Source: Xenorhabdus poinarii G6 (GTDB taxonomy: Bacteria; Pseudomonadota; Gammaproteobacteria; Enterobacterales; Enterobacteriaceae). Taken from it: a stretch of DNA of 64,000 nt. Within the stretch, counting starts at the first letter, position 1; each line of letters starts with the position of its first letter. The notes below the pieces were generated by a model. It worked only from the letters and a program-made list of their open reading frames with translations, searched no databases and was not told where the DNA came from. Both the position numbers and the translations under genes were made by a program. The stretch lies in the NCBI RefSeq assembly GCF_000968175.1, contig NZ_FO704551.1, forward strand, positions 2,976,001 to 3,040,000, written 5' to 3'. Positions 15,005-24,817 of the stretch are shown piece by piece.

Positions 15005-15760
15005 TCAGAATTTGAACCCTTTATGCAGTGCAACAATGCCACCCGTCATATTAGTATAAGAAACCTGGTCAAAACCGGCCTCTTCCATCATGCTTTTTAA
15101 GGTGTCCTGATCAGGATGCATGCGAATAGACTCCGTCAGATAACGGTAACTGTCCGCATCCTTCACAACCATCTGACCAATTCGCGGCAAAATATGGAAT
15201 GAATAAGCATCATAAACCTTGCTTAGCGGAGCCAATACCGGTTTGGAGAATTCCAGTACTAAGAGGCGCCCACCCGGCTTAAGCACCCGGTACATGGAAC
15301 GCAAGGCTTTTTCTTTATCCGTGACATTACGTAGGCCAAAGGAAATGGTAATACAATCAAAATAATTATCCGGGAAAGGCAATTCTTCCGCGTTAGCCTG
15401 GACATAATTGACATTGCCGACAATACCGGTGTCTCGTAATTTTTCGCGCCCAACTTTCAACATTGAATCGTTAATATCGGCCAGAATAACTTGACCTTTT
15501 TCGCCAACAATTCGGGAAAATTTCGCGGTTAGATCACCCGTTCCTCCGGCGAGATCAAGCACCTTATGACCACGGCGAACACCACTTGCTTCGATAGTGA
15601 AACGTTTCCAGATACGATGAATGCCAAATGACATCAAATCATTCATCAGATCATATTTCGAGGCCACAGAGTGAAACACCTCTGCCACCATATCTTTTTT
15701 CTCTTCTTTGGCTACGGAGCGGAAACCAAAATCAGTGGTTTCTTTCGATTGATCTGCCAT
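15005..15760 (-). CDS. ubiE: Ubiquinone/menaquinone C-methyltransferase UbiE
   Basis: SAM-dependent methyltransferase acting on both demethylmenaquinone and the ubiquinone precursor. With start [13 protein letters not shown] at 15760 it is 251 residues, as in E. coli; the ATG at 15784 adds eight residues with no support. The SAM-binding motif is [15 protein letters not shown] (about residue 70), and family signatures [17 protein letters not shown] and [17 protein letters not shown] are intact. First gene of ubiE-ubiJ-ubiB. Confidence 0.97.
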   Translation of the reverse strand: MADQSKETTDFGFRSVAKEEKKDMVAEVFHSVASKYDLMNDLMSFGIHRIWKRFTIEASGVRRGHKVLDLAGGTGDLTAKFSRIVGEKGQVILADINDSMLKVGREKLRDTGIVGNVNYVQANAEELPFPDNYFDCITISFGLRNVTDKEKALRSMYRVLKPGGRLLVLEFSKPVLAPLSKVYDAYSFHILPRIGQMVVKDADSYRYLTESIRMHPDQDTLKSMMEEAGFDQVSYTNMTGGIVALHKGFKF

Positions 15761-15835
15761 GTTATTTGTCCGCTTTTTATTCAAAAAAATTTATAGCAAG
15801 TGTATCAGCCTTTCCAATAAAACCCTATCCAGACT

Positions 15836-17191
15836 TCACTCATTCACCTGCAACGATTGGAAGGACTTATCAATAAACTGTGAATCAATGGGGCGTTTCA
15901 CCTCTACGCCTAAATCACGAAATCCTTCAGCCTGACTAATCAAGTTCCCTCGACCTTCAACGAGTTTTTTCATTGCAAGATGATAACTCGCTTGTGCTTT
16001 GTTGAGGCTGTGCCCCAATCCTTGCATATCATCCACAAACAGCCGCATTTTGTCATACATTCTGGCGGCTTTATCCGCAATCAAACGGGCATTTTGGCTT
16101 TGATATTCATAACGCCACAAGTTATTGATCGTACGAATAGCCACCAACAGCGTCGATGGGCTAACCAGCATAATATTATGTTTTAATGCTTCATCAAGTA
16201 GCTCTGGTGCGTGATTGAGTGCCACCAAATAAGCTGGCTCTACCGGAATAAACATCAAGACATAATCCAACGATCGCAATCCGGGTAACTGTTGATAATC
16301 TTTTCGGCTCAGACCACGAATGTGCCCTTTGATCGAATGAATATGCGCCTGTAATGCCTGTGCCCGTTGCTCCTCGTTATCACTATTAAAATAACGCTCA
16401 TAGGCAACCAGCGACATTTTGGCATCAATCACAACATCTTTCCCCTGTGGCAGATGCACAATGACATCGGGCTGAAAACGTCCACTGTTTTCAGTTTTAA
16501 TGTTGACCTGTGTCTCGAATTCATACCCTTCACGCAAGCCAGAAGCCGCCAAAACACGCGCCAATACTATCTCTCCCCAATTCCCCTGCATTTTATTGTC
16601 TCCTTTCAGAGCCTGGGTGAGATTAATAGCCTCTTTTGCCATTTGTGCATTGAGTTGCTGAAGATGACGGATTTCGTGGGTCAAAGTGTGGCGTTCACGC
16701 GCTTCCTGCCCAAAGCTGTCTTGTACCTGCCGGCGGAATCCTTCTAGCTGTTCACGAAATGGTATCAGTAGATTACTGAGATTTTGGCGAGTGTATTCGT
16801 CGGTACGGTGTCGATTCTGCTCAAAAATACGGTTAGCGAGATTTTCAAACTGGATGCTCAATCGCTGCTCGCTATTGATCAATAAATGCTGTTTCTCCTC
16901 CGCCGCTAATTTGTTTTCTTCAAGCCGAGTGCTCAATTCCCGCAACTCGGCTTCCTGCACCCGATTAACTTCACGTTGAGCCAAGAGTGCCTGATTTAAT
17001 TGATCGCATTCAGCATGCCAATAGTGGGATTGTTCCAGCTTTTCATGACTGACGGCCAATTGGCTATATAATTCGCGCAGCGCCTGCTCTTTTTGCTGGA
17101 TTTTCTGATGGACAGAGAGCCAGACGAAGATCCCGCCGCCCAATAATCCACTTAAGCTACCAATCAACATATATAACCATTGGATATCCAC
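15836..17191 (-). CDS. rmuC: DNA recombination protein RmuC
   Basis: RmuC limits recombination at inverted repeats. The 451-residue product (E. coli 475) begins with one membrane helix (IQWLYMLIGSLSGLLGGGIF), then a long coiled coil to about residue 170, then the nuclease-like core with GNWGEIVLARVLAASGL, FQPDVIVHLPQGKDVVIDAK and VDYVLMFIPVEPAY-type sequence. Same strand as ubiE, 75 bp upstream of it, as in E. coli. Confidence 0.95.
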   Translation of the reverse strand: MDIQWLYMLIGSLSGLLGGGIFVWLSVHQKIQQKEQALRELYSQLAVSHEKLEQSHYWHAECDQLNQALLAQREVNRVQEAELRELSTRLEENKLAAEEKQHLLINSEQRLSIQFENLANRIFEQNRHRTDEYTRQNLSNLLIPFREQLEGFRRQVQDSFGQEARERHTLTHEIRHLQQLNAQMAKEAINLTQALKGDNKMQGNWGEIVLARVLAASGLREGYEFETQVNIKTENSGRFQPDVIVHLPQGKDVVIDAKMSLVAYERYFNSDNEEQRAQALQAHIHSIKGHIRGLSRKDYQQLPGLRSLDYVLMFIPVEPAYLVALNHAPELLDEALKHNIMLVSPSTLLVAIRTINNLWRYEYQSQNARLIADKAARMYDKMRLFVDDMQGLGHSLNKAQASYHLAMKKLVEGRGNLISQAEGFRDLGVEVKRPIDSQFIDKSFQSLQVNE

Positions 17192-17345
17192 CAGTACACC
17201 CTCACTAACACCATTGCAGCCAAACTTCGGTTAACGTCTCAGGTTCACTCGCCTCAATGTAAGTTAAATAGATGCTGTATAGATGTCCAGAATATTCACG
17301 CGCTTTCTTTCAGTTTGCAAAGCAGCTCGCAATGGCGCCATCAAC

Positions 17346-17903
17346 TTATCCCATCCATTCCGCCAGCCAACGCAAGCCAAATGCACCTGGTGCTAAAATA
17401 CCAAATGCCCAAATTAATGCAGAAGTAAAATTAGCTAGCTGAAAATGACGTTTTGGCATGGCACAGATTCCGGCCACCAGTGGTACAACGGCTCTCAATG
17501 GGCCAAAAAAACGCCCAATGAAAACGCCCCATACTCCCCATCGTTCAAAAAAACGATGGCCGCGAACTAACGTTTGCGGATGACGAGAAAGTGGCCACAT
17601 TTTACCGACATTCTCTTGATAATGGGCACCAAACCAGTAAGAAATCCAGTCACCAAAGAATGCGCCAGCAGCAGCAGCAGCCCATATTGGCCAGAAAGTT
17701 AAATCACTTTCACCAATCAATGCCCCTAATCCCAATAAAATGATCGTTGCTGGCAATAATAAGGAGATAAATGCCAACGATTCACCCAATGCAAGAAGGA
17801 AAATGATGGGAATTGCCCAGGCCTCATGGGCCTTTACAAAGTTTGTCACTAATTCGATGATTTCATGCAGACTCACATTCATCTTTCCTGTGTTATTCGT
17901 CAT
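17346..17903 (-). CDS. DedA/SNARE-associated family membrane protein
   Basis: A 185-residue integral membrane protein of the DedA (VTT) superfamily, whose members flip undecaprenyl phosphate or phospholipids and support proton-motive-force homeostasis. Visible family residues are GESLAFISLLLPATIILLG (about residues 46-64), GDWISYWFG and the motif GRFFGPLRAVVPLVAG. The closest E. coli relative by eye is the N-terminal part of YabI. A start at 17882 (MNVSLHEI) is also possible. E. coli has no gene here, so this and the next gene are insertions relative to that order. Substrate unknown. Confidence 0.85.
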   Translation of the reverse strand: MTNNTGKMNVSLHEIIELVTNFVKAHEAWAIPIIFLLALGESLAFISLLLPATIILLGLGALIGESDLTFWPIWAAAAAGAFFGDWISYWFGAHYQENVGKMWPLSRHPQTLVRGHRFFERWGVWGVFIGRFFGPLRAVVPLVAGICAMPKRHFQLANFTSALIWAFGILAPGAFGLRWLAEWMG

Positions 17904-17951
17904 ACATCATGGGTTAGCACTGTACAACCAAACCAATGCTAACCAACTGTT

Positions 17952-18734
17952 TTATTCAAGAAAATACGCTTTTAGCTTTTCACGCGCGGCGGCATTAAGT
18001 CCGATATCTTTTTCCAGCCAAATGTCCACGCAGCCATAACATCGATTAATACTGTCAAGGGCTGTCAGTAAAAATTCTTCCCGCACTGAATAAACATAGG
18101 CAAATTTTTCCACGACACTGTCGCCCATAATCTTGGCGTGTTCACTCAATAAATAGTCTCGATACGGCGCCAACGTCACATCCGTCAGTAAATAATCTTC
18201 CATTACCGTATCCAGATCCGCACCCAATGCGAGTAAAACCAGTGCAGAACCCACTCCAGTCCTGTCTTTACCCACTGCGCAGTGTTGTACAATTCCACCT
18301 TTCTCGGGTTGCAGCAATAATGTGGCTAATGTTTTATAAGCAGGATTGTTAATGGGCAACAATTCGTATAAGCGTGACATAAATACTTTGGCATCAAATT
18401 GCGCCAGTATCTCCTGATCTAACTTATCCAGATTAGCACTCACTTCTTTGGCTAGAGGATTAGCAGGTGCATGATGGTAATGCGCGCCATGCCATATTTG
18501 ATCCGGTCTATCTATGATTTCACTACTATCGCGATAATCGATGATCTGAAAAAGATTTTGCTTTATCAGAAAAGCCTGATCATTTTCTGTCAGCCTGTCC
18601 AGTGAACCGGCACGAAAGAGTAAACCTGACTTAATTCTGGCGCCATCATGCAGCGTCTTATTACCTAAATCACGGAAATTAATGCCACCATTCAGAGGAA
18701 GTAGCGAAGGGTGAGGTAGAAATGTTGTGGTCAT
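17952..18734 (-). CDS. Tyrosine-phosphatase-like protein (Y_phosphatase3 family)
   Basis: A 260-residue protein (start MTTTFLPHPSLLPLNGG; an upstream ATG at 18776 is possible) with the family N-terminal motif GGINFRDLGN and the PTP loop HCAVGKDRTGVGSALVL, giving the catalytic Cys-x5-Arg. This matches bacterial tyrosine phosphatases related to Mycobacterium PtpB, some of which also act on lipids. No signal peptide is visible, so it is probably cytosolic. It sits between the DedA gene and udp on the same strand. Substrate cannot be told from sequence. Confidence 0.85.
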   Translation of the reverse strand: MTTTFLPHPSLLPLNGGINFRDLGNKTLHDGARIKSGLLFRAGSLDRLTENDQAFLIKQNLFQIIDYRDSSEIIDRPDQIWHGAHYHHAPANPLAKEVSANLDKLDQEILAQFDAKVFMSRLYELLPINNPAYKTLATLLLQPEKGGIVQHCAVGKDRTGVGSALVLLALGADLDTVMEDYLLTDVTLAPYRDYLLSEHAKIMGDSVVEKFAYVYSVREEFLLTALDSINRCYGCVDIWLEKDIGLNAAAREKLKAYFLE

Positions 18735-18929
18735 AGTCACTCTTATTGAAATTAAAAGATATCCTTTACCTTCCAAGCCACTGTTTTACTAGTGATAACT
18801 TGGAAATGATGGGGAACAACGCCTTTGAAACCTAATGAACTGATGCTACCGATTATTATTCATCGTTATTAATACAATCCGCGATGACATTATCAGATTT
18901 TGCAATGAAAGGACGTCCAGATCGCATAA

Positions 18930-18956
18930 ACAACAGGGTCAGCCTGTTCTGACCCT
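18930..18956 (-). terminator. Probable terminator of udp
   Basis: AGGGTCAG (18935-18942) pairs with CTGACCCT (18949-18956), loop six bases, and on the reverse strand a GTTGTTTA tail follows. The tail is only partly T-rich, so strength is uncertain. Confidence 0.6.
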
Positions 18957-18968
18957 TGATAAAAAGTT

Positions 18969-19724
18969 TTACAGCAAGCGGCGGGCTGCTTCAACAACAA
19001 TCCCCAATGCATTACTTTCCGTTTTTTTCAGCAACTCAACATCTGGGATTTCCTGTTGGGTACGGTTAACGATAACCCCTGCAATCATACCCGCGCGTAA
19101 TCCCTGACTTGCACACATCGTCAGCAATGTTGCGGATTCCATTTCGAAGTTCATTACGCCCATTTCTTGCCACTCTTTCATCGAACCCTGGAAACGACGA
19201 ACGACACGGCCGGAATAGGTATCGTAACGCTCTTGTCCCGGATAGAAAGTATCGGAAGAAGCCGTAACCCCCACATGAGTAACAGAACCTGATGCTTTTG
19301 CTGCTTCGTACAGTACATTGGTACATGTAAAATCAGCAACCGCCGGAAACTCCATTGGTGCAAAGTGCAAGCTGGCACCGTCCAAACGAACCGCAGCGGT
19401 GGTCACTAAGACATCCCCCACATTAATATGTGGCTGGATCGCCCCTGTTGTTCCAATACGCAGGAAAGTACGGATACCCAATTGTGCTAGCTCTTCTACA
19501 GCAATTGATGTTGAAGGGCCACCAATACCGGTAGAACAGACGACAACCGCCTTACCATCAATTTCTGCCCGCCAGGTTGTGAATTCACGGAGGGAAGCCA
19601 AATATACTGGGTTATCCATGAGTCGCGCAATTTTTTCAACACGCTTAGGATCGCCAGGCACAATCGCCAGCGTTGCACCTTGTAGGTCGCTTTTGGTGAT
19701 ACCTAAGTGAAAGACATCAGACAT
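18969..19724 (-). CDS. udp: Uridine phosphorylase Udp
   Basis: Phosphorolysis of uridine to uracil and ribose-1-phosphate. The start at 19724 (MSDVFHLG) has GAGGAG upstream and gives 251 residues; the ATG at 19745 is less likely. Conserved blocks are [17 protein letters not shown] (phosphate site), [35 protein letters not shown] and [17 protein letters not shown] (ribose site). Two CRP-like sites upstream imply catabolite control, as for the CRP/CytR-regulated E. coli gene. Confidence 0.97.
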   Translation of the reverse strand: MSDVFHLGITKSDLQGATLAIVPGDPKRVEKIARLMDNPVYLASLREFTTWRAEIDGKAVVVCSTGIGGPSTSIAVEELAQLGIRTFLRIGTTGAIQPHINVGDVLVTTAAVRLDGASLHFAPMEFPAVADFTCTNVLYEAAKASGSVTHVGVTASSDTFYPGQERYDTYSGRVVRRFQGSMKEWQEMGVMNFEMESATLLTMCASQGLRAGMIAGVIVNRTQQEIPDVELLKKTESNALGIVVEAARRLL

Positions 19725-19766
19725 ATCAGACTCCTCAACGGACATGATTCAAAATACAGATACCTA

Positions 19767-19772
19767 AATCTA
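19767..19772 (-). promoter_or_regulatory. Candidate -10 of the udp promoter
   Basis: TAGATT on the reverse strand lies where a class II CRP promoter should have its -10 if the proximal CRP site is centred at -41.5 (start near 19760). Inferred from the spacing, with four of six consensus bases. Confidence 0.5.
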
Positions 19773-19793
19773 GTCAATACTCTGACATTTTTT

Positions 19794-19809
19794 AGTGATT
19801 AAAATCACT
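19794..19809. promoter_or_regulatory. Proximal CRP-like site of udp
   Basis: AGTGATTAAAATCACT is a perfect inverted repeat with the CRP half-site GTGA-N6-TCAC. It is centred at 19801.5, about 77 bp before the udp start codon. Confidence 0.75.
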
Positions 19810-19845
19810 TTTAATTGAACAAAAAAAGAAATGATTTCATATATT

Positions 19846-19861
19846 TGTGACAAAAATCACA
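19846..19861. promoter_or_regulatory. Distal CRP site of udp
   Basis: TGTGACAAAAATCACA is a full-consensus CRP site (TGTGA-N6-TCACA), centred exactly 52 bp from the proximal site. The spacing equals that of E. coli udp, where CytR binds between the two. Confidence 0.85.
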
Positions 19862-19885
19862 CTTAAAAAGAAATAAAGACGATGC

Positions 19886-19909
19886 GTAAAGCGCCCTCAC
19901 ACGGGCGCT
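19886..19909 (-). terminator. Terminator of the GntP-family permease gene
   Basis: AGCGCCC and GGGCGCT pair with a six-base loop (19890-19909); on the reverse strand TTTACG follows. It lies 72 bp beyond the permease stop, between it and the udp control region. Confidence 0.65.
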
Positions 19910-19981
19910 ATCACTCTTGACATAACATTTGCATGTGACATCACAATTGGATGAAAAACCACATCAGACGACATGATCAAA

Positions 19982-21367
19982 CTACATGATCAGGTTGAGA
20001 AGCAATACACCACATAATCCAATGCCCCATGCAATGGTGGTCGGAATCGACCAGATAACAACCTGTTGTCGTACATTTTTAATGCCCATCATCCGGTTCA
20101 CTACCCAGAAAAAACAATCATTAAAATAACTAAAAAACAGTGTCCCTACCATGGCAGCCTGAGCAGCAACCAACATATTCACATCCGGTATCTGTTTGAT
20201 CACCGGTGCCGAAATAGAAGCCGCGGTTATCATGGCAACTGTCCCTGAGCCTTGAATGACACGAATCAACGTTGCAATGATAAATGGAATTAAAACGGGT
20301 GTTATCGGCAACTTGGCAATATATTGCGCCAGTATTGTTCCTGTCGAACTTTCATTCAGCACGGCGCCTAAAGCCCCCCCAGCGCCTGATACCAACAAAA
20401 TAATGCCTACGCTTTTTAACCCGGTTTCCAAATGTTCAATCACGTCATACTTACTGACGTTTGGCACAAGCGTATAAACTGCCAGTAATACACTGATTGC
20501 CAATGCAATAATGGGGGAACCCAGAAAATTAAAAATCTGAAAATAGAAATCGTTTTCCTTTCCTGCAAATTCATCCGATTTCAGTAATACCGCATTCATG
20601 ACACCAATTAAAATAAGCACAATCGGCACAACGATAGGCAAAAGGGAAAGAAACAGACTCGGCAGCGATTTTTGCTCTTTTTCTGCCATATACTGTTGAT
20701 GCACTTGTTGCAAGTTTTCCGCCGGTTCTTCCATATCATTGAGCTGATACTCAGGATATTTCTTTTCCAGCCATTTTGCATAACACGTCATACCAATAAC
20801 ACACGGAACAGCCAGTATCATGCCCGTCAACATCATTGAGCCTATGCTCACGCCGAATATACCGGCGACACCAAGAGGACCTGGGGTCGGGGGAACAATA
20901 TGGTGAGTCACCACCAGCCCTCCCGCCAATGAAACCCCTAATGTCAGGACATTACGTTGACCTTTTTTGGCCAATGCCTTTACCAGTGGATAAAGGATCA
21001 CAAAAGCTGAATTCACAAATATAGGGATACTGACAATATAACCGGTAATCGCCAGAGCCCACTCTTCACGCCTTTTACCCAGACACTTAATCAAACTATA
21101 AGCGATTTGTTCAGTCGCGCCAGAAACCTCCAATATGCGTCCCATCATGCATCCCAGCCCAATCACAATACCGATATTTCCCAGGGTTGTTCCAAACCCT
21201 TTGGTAATCACATCAACAACACCACTCATCGTTAAGCCACCCGATATACCAGCGATGATCGCAGCAATGAGCATAGCTATCAGTACATGAACGCGGGTGC
21301 GTAAGACCAGAAAAATCAGCGTAAAAACCGCCACCCCCAATCCAATAATTGGAATGTAAAACTCCAT
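19982..21367 (-). CDS. GntP-family gluconate/organic acid:H+ symporter
   Basis: A 461-residue inner-membrane permease with about 12 hydrophobic segments. It is assigned to the GntP family by the sequences IGLGCMMGRILEVSGATEQIA, VNSAFVILYPLVKAL, HHIVPPTPGPLGVAG and IRVIQGSGTVAMITAAS, which carry the family's substrate-binding Gly/Pro/Ser residues. The open frame extends to 21502, but ATG 21367 (MEFYIPIIGLG), preceded by GAGG, matches the usual N-terminus. Family substrates include gluconate, idonate, fructuronate and D-serine; which one is not decidable here. It stands alone, next to an IS remnant, at the start of the accessory region. E. coli lacks a gene at this place. Confidence 0.88.
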   Translation of the reverse strand: MEFYIPIIGLGVAVFTLIFLVLRTRVHVLIAMLIAAIIAGISGGLTMSGVVDVITKGFGTTLGNIGIVIGLGCMMGRILEVSGATEQIAYSLIKCLGKRREEWALAITGYIVSIPIFVNSAFVILYPLVKALAKKGQRNVLTLGVSLAGGLVVTHHIVPPTPGPLGVAGIFGVSIGSMMLTGMILAVPCVIGMTCYAKWLEKKYPEYQLNDMEEPAENLQQVHQQYMAEKEQKSLPSLFLSLLPIVVPIVLILIGVMNAVLLKSDEFAGKENDFYFQIFNFLGSPIIALAISVLLAVYTLVPNVSKYDVIEHLETGLKSVGIILLVSGAGGALGAVLNESSTGTILAQYIAKLPITPVLIPFIIATLIRVIQGSGTVAMITAASISAPVIKQIPDVNMLVAAQAAMVGTLFFSYFNDCFFWVVNRMMGIKNVRQQVVIWSIPTTIAWGIGLCGVLLLNLIM

Positions 21368-21514
21368 CAAAAACCTCATTTCAATTTGTATTACTCGCGA
21401 TAAATACACGAATGGCGTTGGTAAGGCCTCAGCTCCGGGGCGATTCAGCTCCTGATGATTTTTAAGCATTCTTTCGCCCCTTATACTTGCTTCGCAAGTC
21501 AAAACAGGAATATT

Positions 21515-22214
21515 AAGGGCTAGCTACGAGCAACAACAGCAGGCGTGGCAGGACAGTTACAGCAGCTTGCAACATATGTTCGAGACTATCTCACAGGAGC
21601 TGTATCGCAACAATAGGGTATGTCAGTACTTGAGCAGCAATGTCAGGCGGTTAATACTGCTCGTGAAGCAGCACGAACGCCAGCTGCATCTAGAAAACGA
21701 ACACGCTATCACGATCAGAAAACCGGCGGGCTGCGCAAAATCAGACGTATTATCGTCGCTCAAACGGTAGATCCCTCCAGTAAAACCCAAGTGATAGCCG
21801 CGTTATTGGCGCAGAATTTCAATCTATCGGGTCGTCACCCGGACAAGATGTTATTTATTGGATGCCGGTTATTTCCATGACGAGGTGATTGCTGAGACGC
21901 AAAAACATCCGATCTTGCTGTTTTGTACAGAAAATTCAGACCGACAGCGTACACGAAAAATCTATCCCAAATCATTATTTGCTTATGATGCTGAACAAGA
22001 CGGCTATATTTGCCCTGCCCATCATCAATTGCCCCAGCAAAGAACAGTGAAAGCCGCTGAAAGAACGAGAACCTATCGGGTTTATGGTGGTGCTCCTTGT
22101 AGTCAAGGTTCGCAAAAAATCGGCTGTACCAATGCCAAAGGGGGAAGAAAAATAAAACGTTATCAGGAAGATGTTAGAAAAAATGACCTTAACCTTTTGC
22201 GACACCCTCGATAG
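21515..22214 (+). pseudogene. IS1182-like transposase remnant
   Basis: Two overlapping frames make a broken DDE transposase lacking its N- and C-termini. The first reads through RKIRRIIVAQTVDPSSKTQV to ALLAQNFNLSGRHPDKML; the second continues with DAGYFHDEVIAETQKHP and YICPAHHQLPQQRTV. These are the central blocks of IS1182-type transposases, including the Asp of LLDAGYF. The shift happens near 21,850, where the sequence TTATTGGATGCCGGTTAT changes frame. No terminal repeats are seen. Family assignment is by eye. Confidence 0.7.
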
Positions 22215-22229
22215 GGCGGGGAGCAGTCA

Positions 22230-22526
22230 CTAAATATCCGGATAAAAGTGCTTCAATGGTTCCATTTGCTGATGAAGAATGCGGAGGACATAAATGCCAT
22301 GAGGCTGTGAACGATAAAAAATTGCATGTTTAAGATGATCATGGCGTCGAAGCCCTTCGGCAATCTCTGGACACTCATACCCTATCAGAGGGTGTTCTGC
22401 AATGGCGAGCAAAACGTTATGCATACTTTCTGTATAGTCATCGGCTTGTTCTATACCAAAATTCAGCAAGGTGTATTCAAAAATTCGCTCGAAGTCCCCT
22501 GCTGCAAGGTTAGAGAGCTTATACAT
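22230..22526 (-). CDS. parE: ParE-type toxin of a type II toxin-antitoxin pair
   Basis: A 98-residue RelE/ParE-superfamily protein: MYKLSNLAAGDFERIFEYT at the N-terminus, then EHPLIGYECPEIAEGLRRH, AIFYRSQPHGIYVLRILHQQM, the typical ParE order with the conserved Arg pair. ParE toxins poison DNA gyrase. It overlaps the upstream antitoxin gene by eight bases. It belongs to the accessory segment between IS remnants and looks intact. Confidence 0.9.
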   Translation of the reverse strand: MYKLSNLAAGDFERIFEYTLLNFGIEQADDYTESMHNVLLAIAEHPLIGYECPEIAEGLRRHDHLKHAIFYRSQPHGIYVLRILHQQMEPLKHFYPDI

Positions 22527-22761
22527 TGTGTTTCTGCTTTACTTTAGCTGCGATGTCATGAAGTGATAATGAGCACTCGCCACTTTGCTCACCGGCTTCA
22601 ATTGCCATTTTTAAAGCAGTAATTTGCTTTTCCTGTCTTTCTAGTAGCCGCAACGCAGAACGAACAACTTCGCTTGTCGAGCCGTAACGACCGGACGCAA
22701 TGAGTTGACAGACAAACTCATCTAACTGTGATCCGATAGTAACACTAGTAGTACGTGACAT
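22519..22761 (-). CDS. parD: ParD-type antitoxin
   Basis: An 80-residue ribbon-helix-helix protein: TTSVTIGSQLDEFVCQLIAS followed by GRYGSTSEVVRSALRLLERQE, the ParD (PF03693) pattern, then a disordered C-terminal toxin-binding tail. First in the pair, as usual for ParDE, and expected to repress its own promoter. An imperfect inverted repeat (GTGT...ACAC) at 22776-22792 upstream could be its operator, but this is weak. Confidence 0.9.
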   Translation of the reverse strand: MSRTTSVTIGSQLDEFVCQLIASGRYGSTSEVVRSALRLLERQEKQITALKMAIEAGEQSGECSLSLHDIAAKVKQKHNV

Positions 22762-22983
22762 GTTTTCACCTATGTGTGAATAGTTAACACAACAATACTA
22801 AGCAATTCGCAATCCAAAATCAAAGGTATCGCAATTTATCCCGCGCGATAACTGCACATAATGTATCTAAAGCCTTTGATAACCTTTTATATCCTTTGAA
22901 ACCATCATAGATAATCAAATTCTGAATTGATGCGCCTTGTATTGGTAGTATTATCATCTAAACGGTTTTCAATATAGAAAAAG

Positions 22984-23827
22984 ATGATGGCACGTTACGA
23001 CATTCCTGATGACGCATGGATAGTAATAGAACCTTGCCTGCCCCCTATTCATTCAAAGCGAGCAGGACGTCCACATGTTGAACACCGCCGTGTGATAAAT
23101 GGGATGTTCTGGGTATTGTGCTCTTGGGCACCCTAGCGTGATTTACCTGACCGCTACGGGTCTTGGAAAACGGTCTATAACCGATTTAATCGTTGGTCAA
23201 AGTCGGGCATTATCAACACGATATTTAATCGGTTACTGTCCACTCTGGATGAAAAAGGGTTGATTGACTGGGCTGAAATTTGCCTGGATAGTAGCCATAT
23301 TAGCGCGAGTAAAGATGCCGCCGGCGCGAAAAAAACAGCCCGATATCGCTGACGAGCATGTGCTGGGTCGCTCACGCGGTGGTTATGGCACCAAAATCCA
23401 CCTGGCAACCGACCGAAAGGGTTTTCCCCTCAACTTGATAGTAACCGCTGGGCAAGCCTATGAAAGTCAATCGGCCATCCCGTTGCTTGATGGCATTGGC
23501 GTCCAACGCAAAAATGGTTTCATGAAACGGCGCGGTAAAGCGGTACTGGCAGATAAAGGTTATTCGGGCGGAAAACTCCGCGGTTATCTGCGTAAATTGA
23601 GGATAAAGAGCATTATTCCTTATAAAATCAATGAAAAAGGCAGTACTGATGGTCGTACGCAATTTGATAAACAGGCTTATCGTGACCGCAATGTGGTCGA
23701 ACGCTGTTTCAGTTTTCTCAAAGGAAATCGGCGTATTGCAACACGCTACGAAAAAACTGCACGAAACTACTTGTCCATGGTGAAATTAGGCTGTATTCGA
23801 CTCTTTTACAAGCGGTTATATAATTAA
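22984..23827 (+). pseudogene. IS5-family transposase, inactivated
   Basis: The frame from 22984 reads MMARYDIPDDAWIVIEP, then hits TAG at 23134 where relatives have Trp (APWRDLPDRYG). Reading continues to SSHISASKDAAGAKK, then shifts at a seven-A run (23329-23335) into KQPDIADEHVLGRSRGGYG and on to the C-terminal block YRDRNVVERCFSFLKGNRRI and LGCIRLFYKRLYN. DDE residues are recognisable. The nonsense codon plus frameshift mark it as dead. The final TAA borrows its last A from the inserted IS982-family element. Confidence 0.85.
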
Positions 23828-24817
23828 CCTGAGATCGGTTTAAGCCATCACCCGAAGTCCTGTTTTTTCAGCGCTTGTGATATTGAGTGATGGCTTTTTG
23901 GGTTTTAAGCAGTAAGCGATTAATCCACCTAATAAATTCAGCATGAAGCCATGCAAACTACGATGGCGGGAATGCTCAAGTTGTGTGACGTTCTTAAGCT
24001 GATCATTGATGGTTTCGATGATGAACCGTTTAGCTAACATGGCTCTATCCCAAGCCGCTAATAACCTGGGTTTCATGTTTTTCCGTTGCCCTGTCATTAA
24101 GGTTATTCCTTCTGCTTTTAAGTCTTCCGTTAATGCCTTGCTGATATCGCCTTTATCCGCATAAAGTTTATCTAAAAGTCCTTTTGATAATTCTCGAACC
24201 GGTGTCCTATCATCAACATTCGCGGGGGGAGTTTTGCCGCCACAATTTCACCAAGATGATTAATAACGAGGTGAAGTTTAAAACCATAGAACCATCCCAT
24301 CGTTCCTTTTCCTCTCGCCGCCGTCTCTTTAAACACTTTATGTCTTGGTATTCTGAGGTTGTGACACACTTTAATACTGGTTGAATCAATAAATTCAATA
24401 CCTGTCGGCTTGCCTTTAAGATGCGTAAAAAACGAACTCAATGGGATAAGTACCGTTGGCATGACCTCAAGAAAACGGGTGTAGCTGAGCAATGTAGGAA
24501 ACGCTTTTCTATGATATAAGCAAATGAATCCAAGATAAAAATTCTTGAAATCACGCTGGTGTGACATATGAAAAGCAATAATAATGGTCATAATTTCACT
24601 CGTACTCATTCGTCCTTGGCGTAAGCGTTGACGTTCACCACTCTCAATCAGATACTGTTGCCATTGAGGCATAAAAATCTGACAAAAATCGTCGACATGA
24701 CAATATAAGTTGACTAAATTACGCATAGCGGGTTCCTTTGTGAGAAGTCATTCTTGGTCGACAGATCTGATCACAGAACTCGCTTTTAGTTCCCTTCTTT
24801 TTATCCCGAGTTCAGGT
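23827..24817 (-). mobile_element. IS982-family insertion sequence (991 bp)
   Basis: Terminal repeats ACCTGAGATCGG (left, 23827-23838) and, inverted, ACCTGAACTCGG (right, 24806-24817) match at 10 of 12 bases and start with ACC as IS982 elements do. A six-base direct repeat TAATTA flanks the element (23821-23826 and 24818-24823). The length near 1 kb and the single transposase fit the family. It sits in the stop codon of the IS5-family transposase. Confidence 0.85.
23840..24726 (-). pseudogene. IS982-family transposase with one frameshift
   Basis: The N-terminal part (24726 to 24172) reads MRNLVNLYCHVDDFCQIF and contains GIEFIDSTSIKVCHNLRIPR and GTMGWFYGFKLHLVINHLGE, IS982 signatures with catalytic Asp. 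After VAAKL the frame is lost at a six-C run (24224-24229). In the next frame it continues NVDDRTPVRELSKGLLDKL, YADKGDISKAL and RKNMKPRLLAAWDRAML, ending in ETINDQLKNVTQLEHSRHRS. A one-base deletion explains it. Otherwise full-length. Confidence 0.87.

Noticed and set aside
21368..21502. N-terminal extension of the GntP-family permease
   Set aside because: Not hydrophobic, no family match, and a good ribosome site with ATG lies at 21367.
23325..23340. Programmed frameshift in the IS5-family transposase at A7
   Set aside because: The second frame is +1, not the usual -1, and the first frame already has a nonsense codon at 23134.
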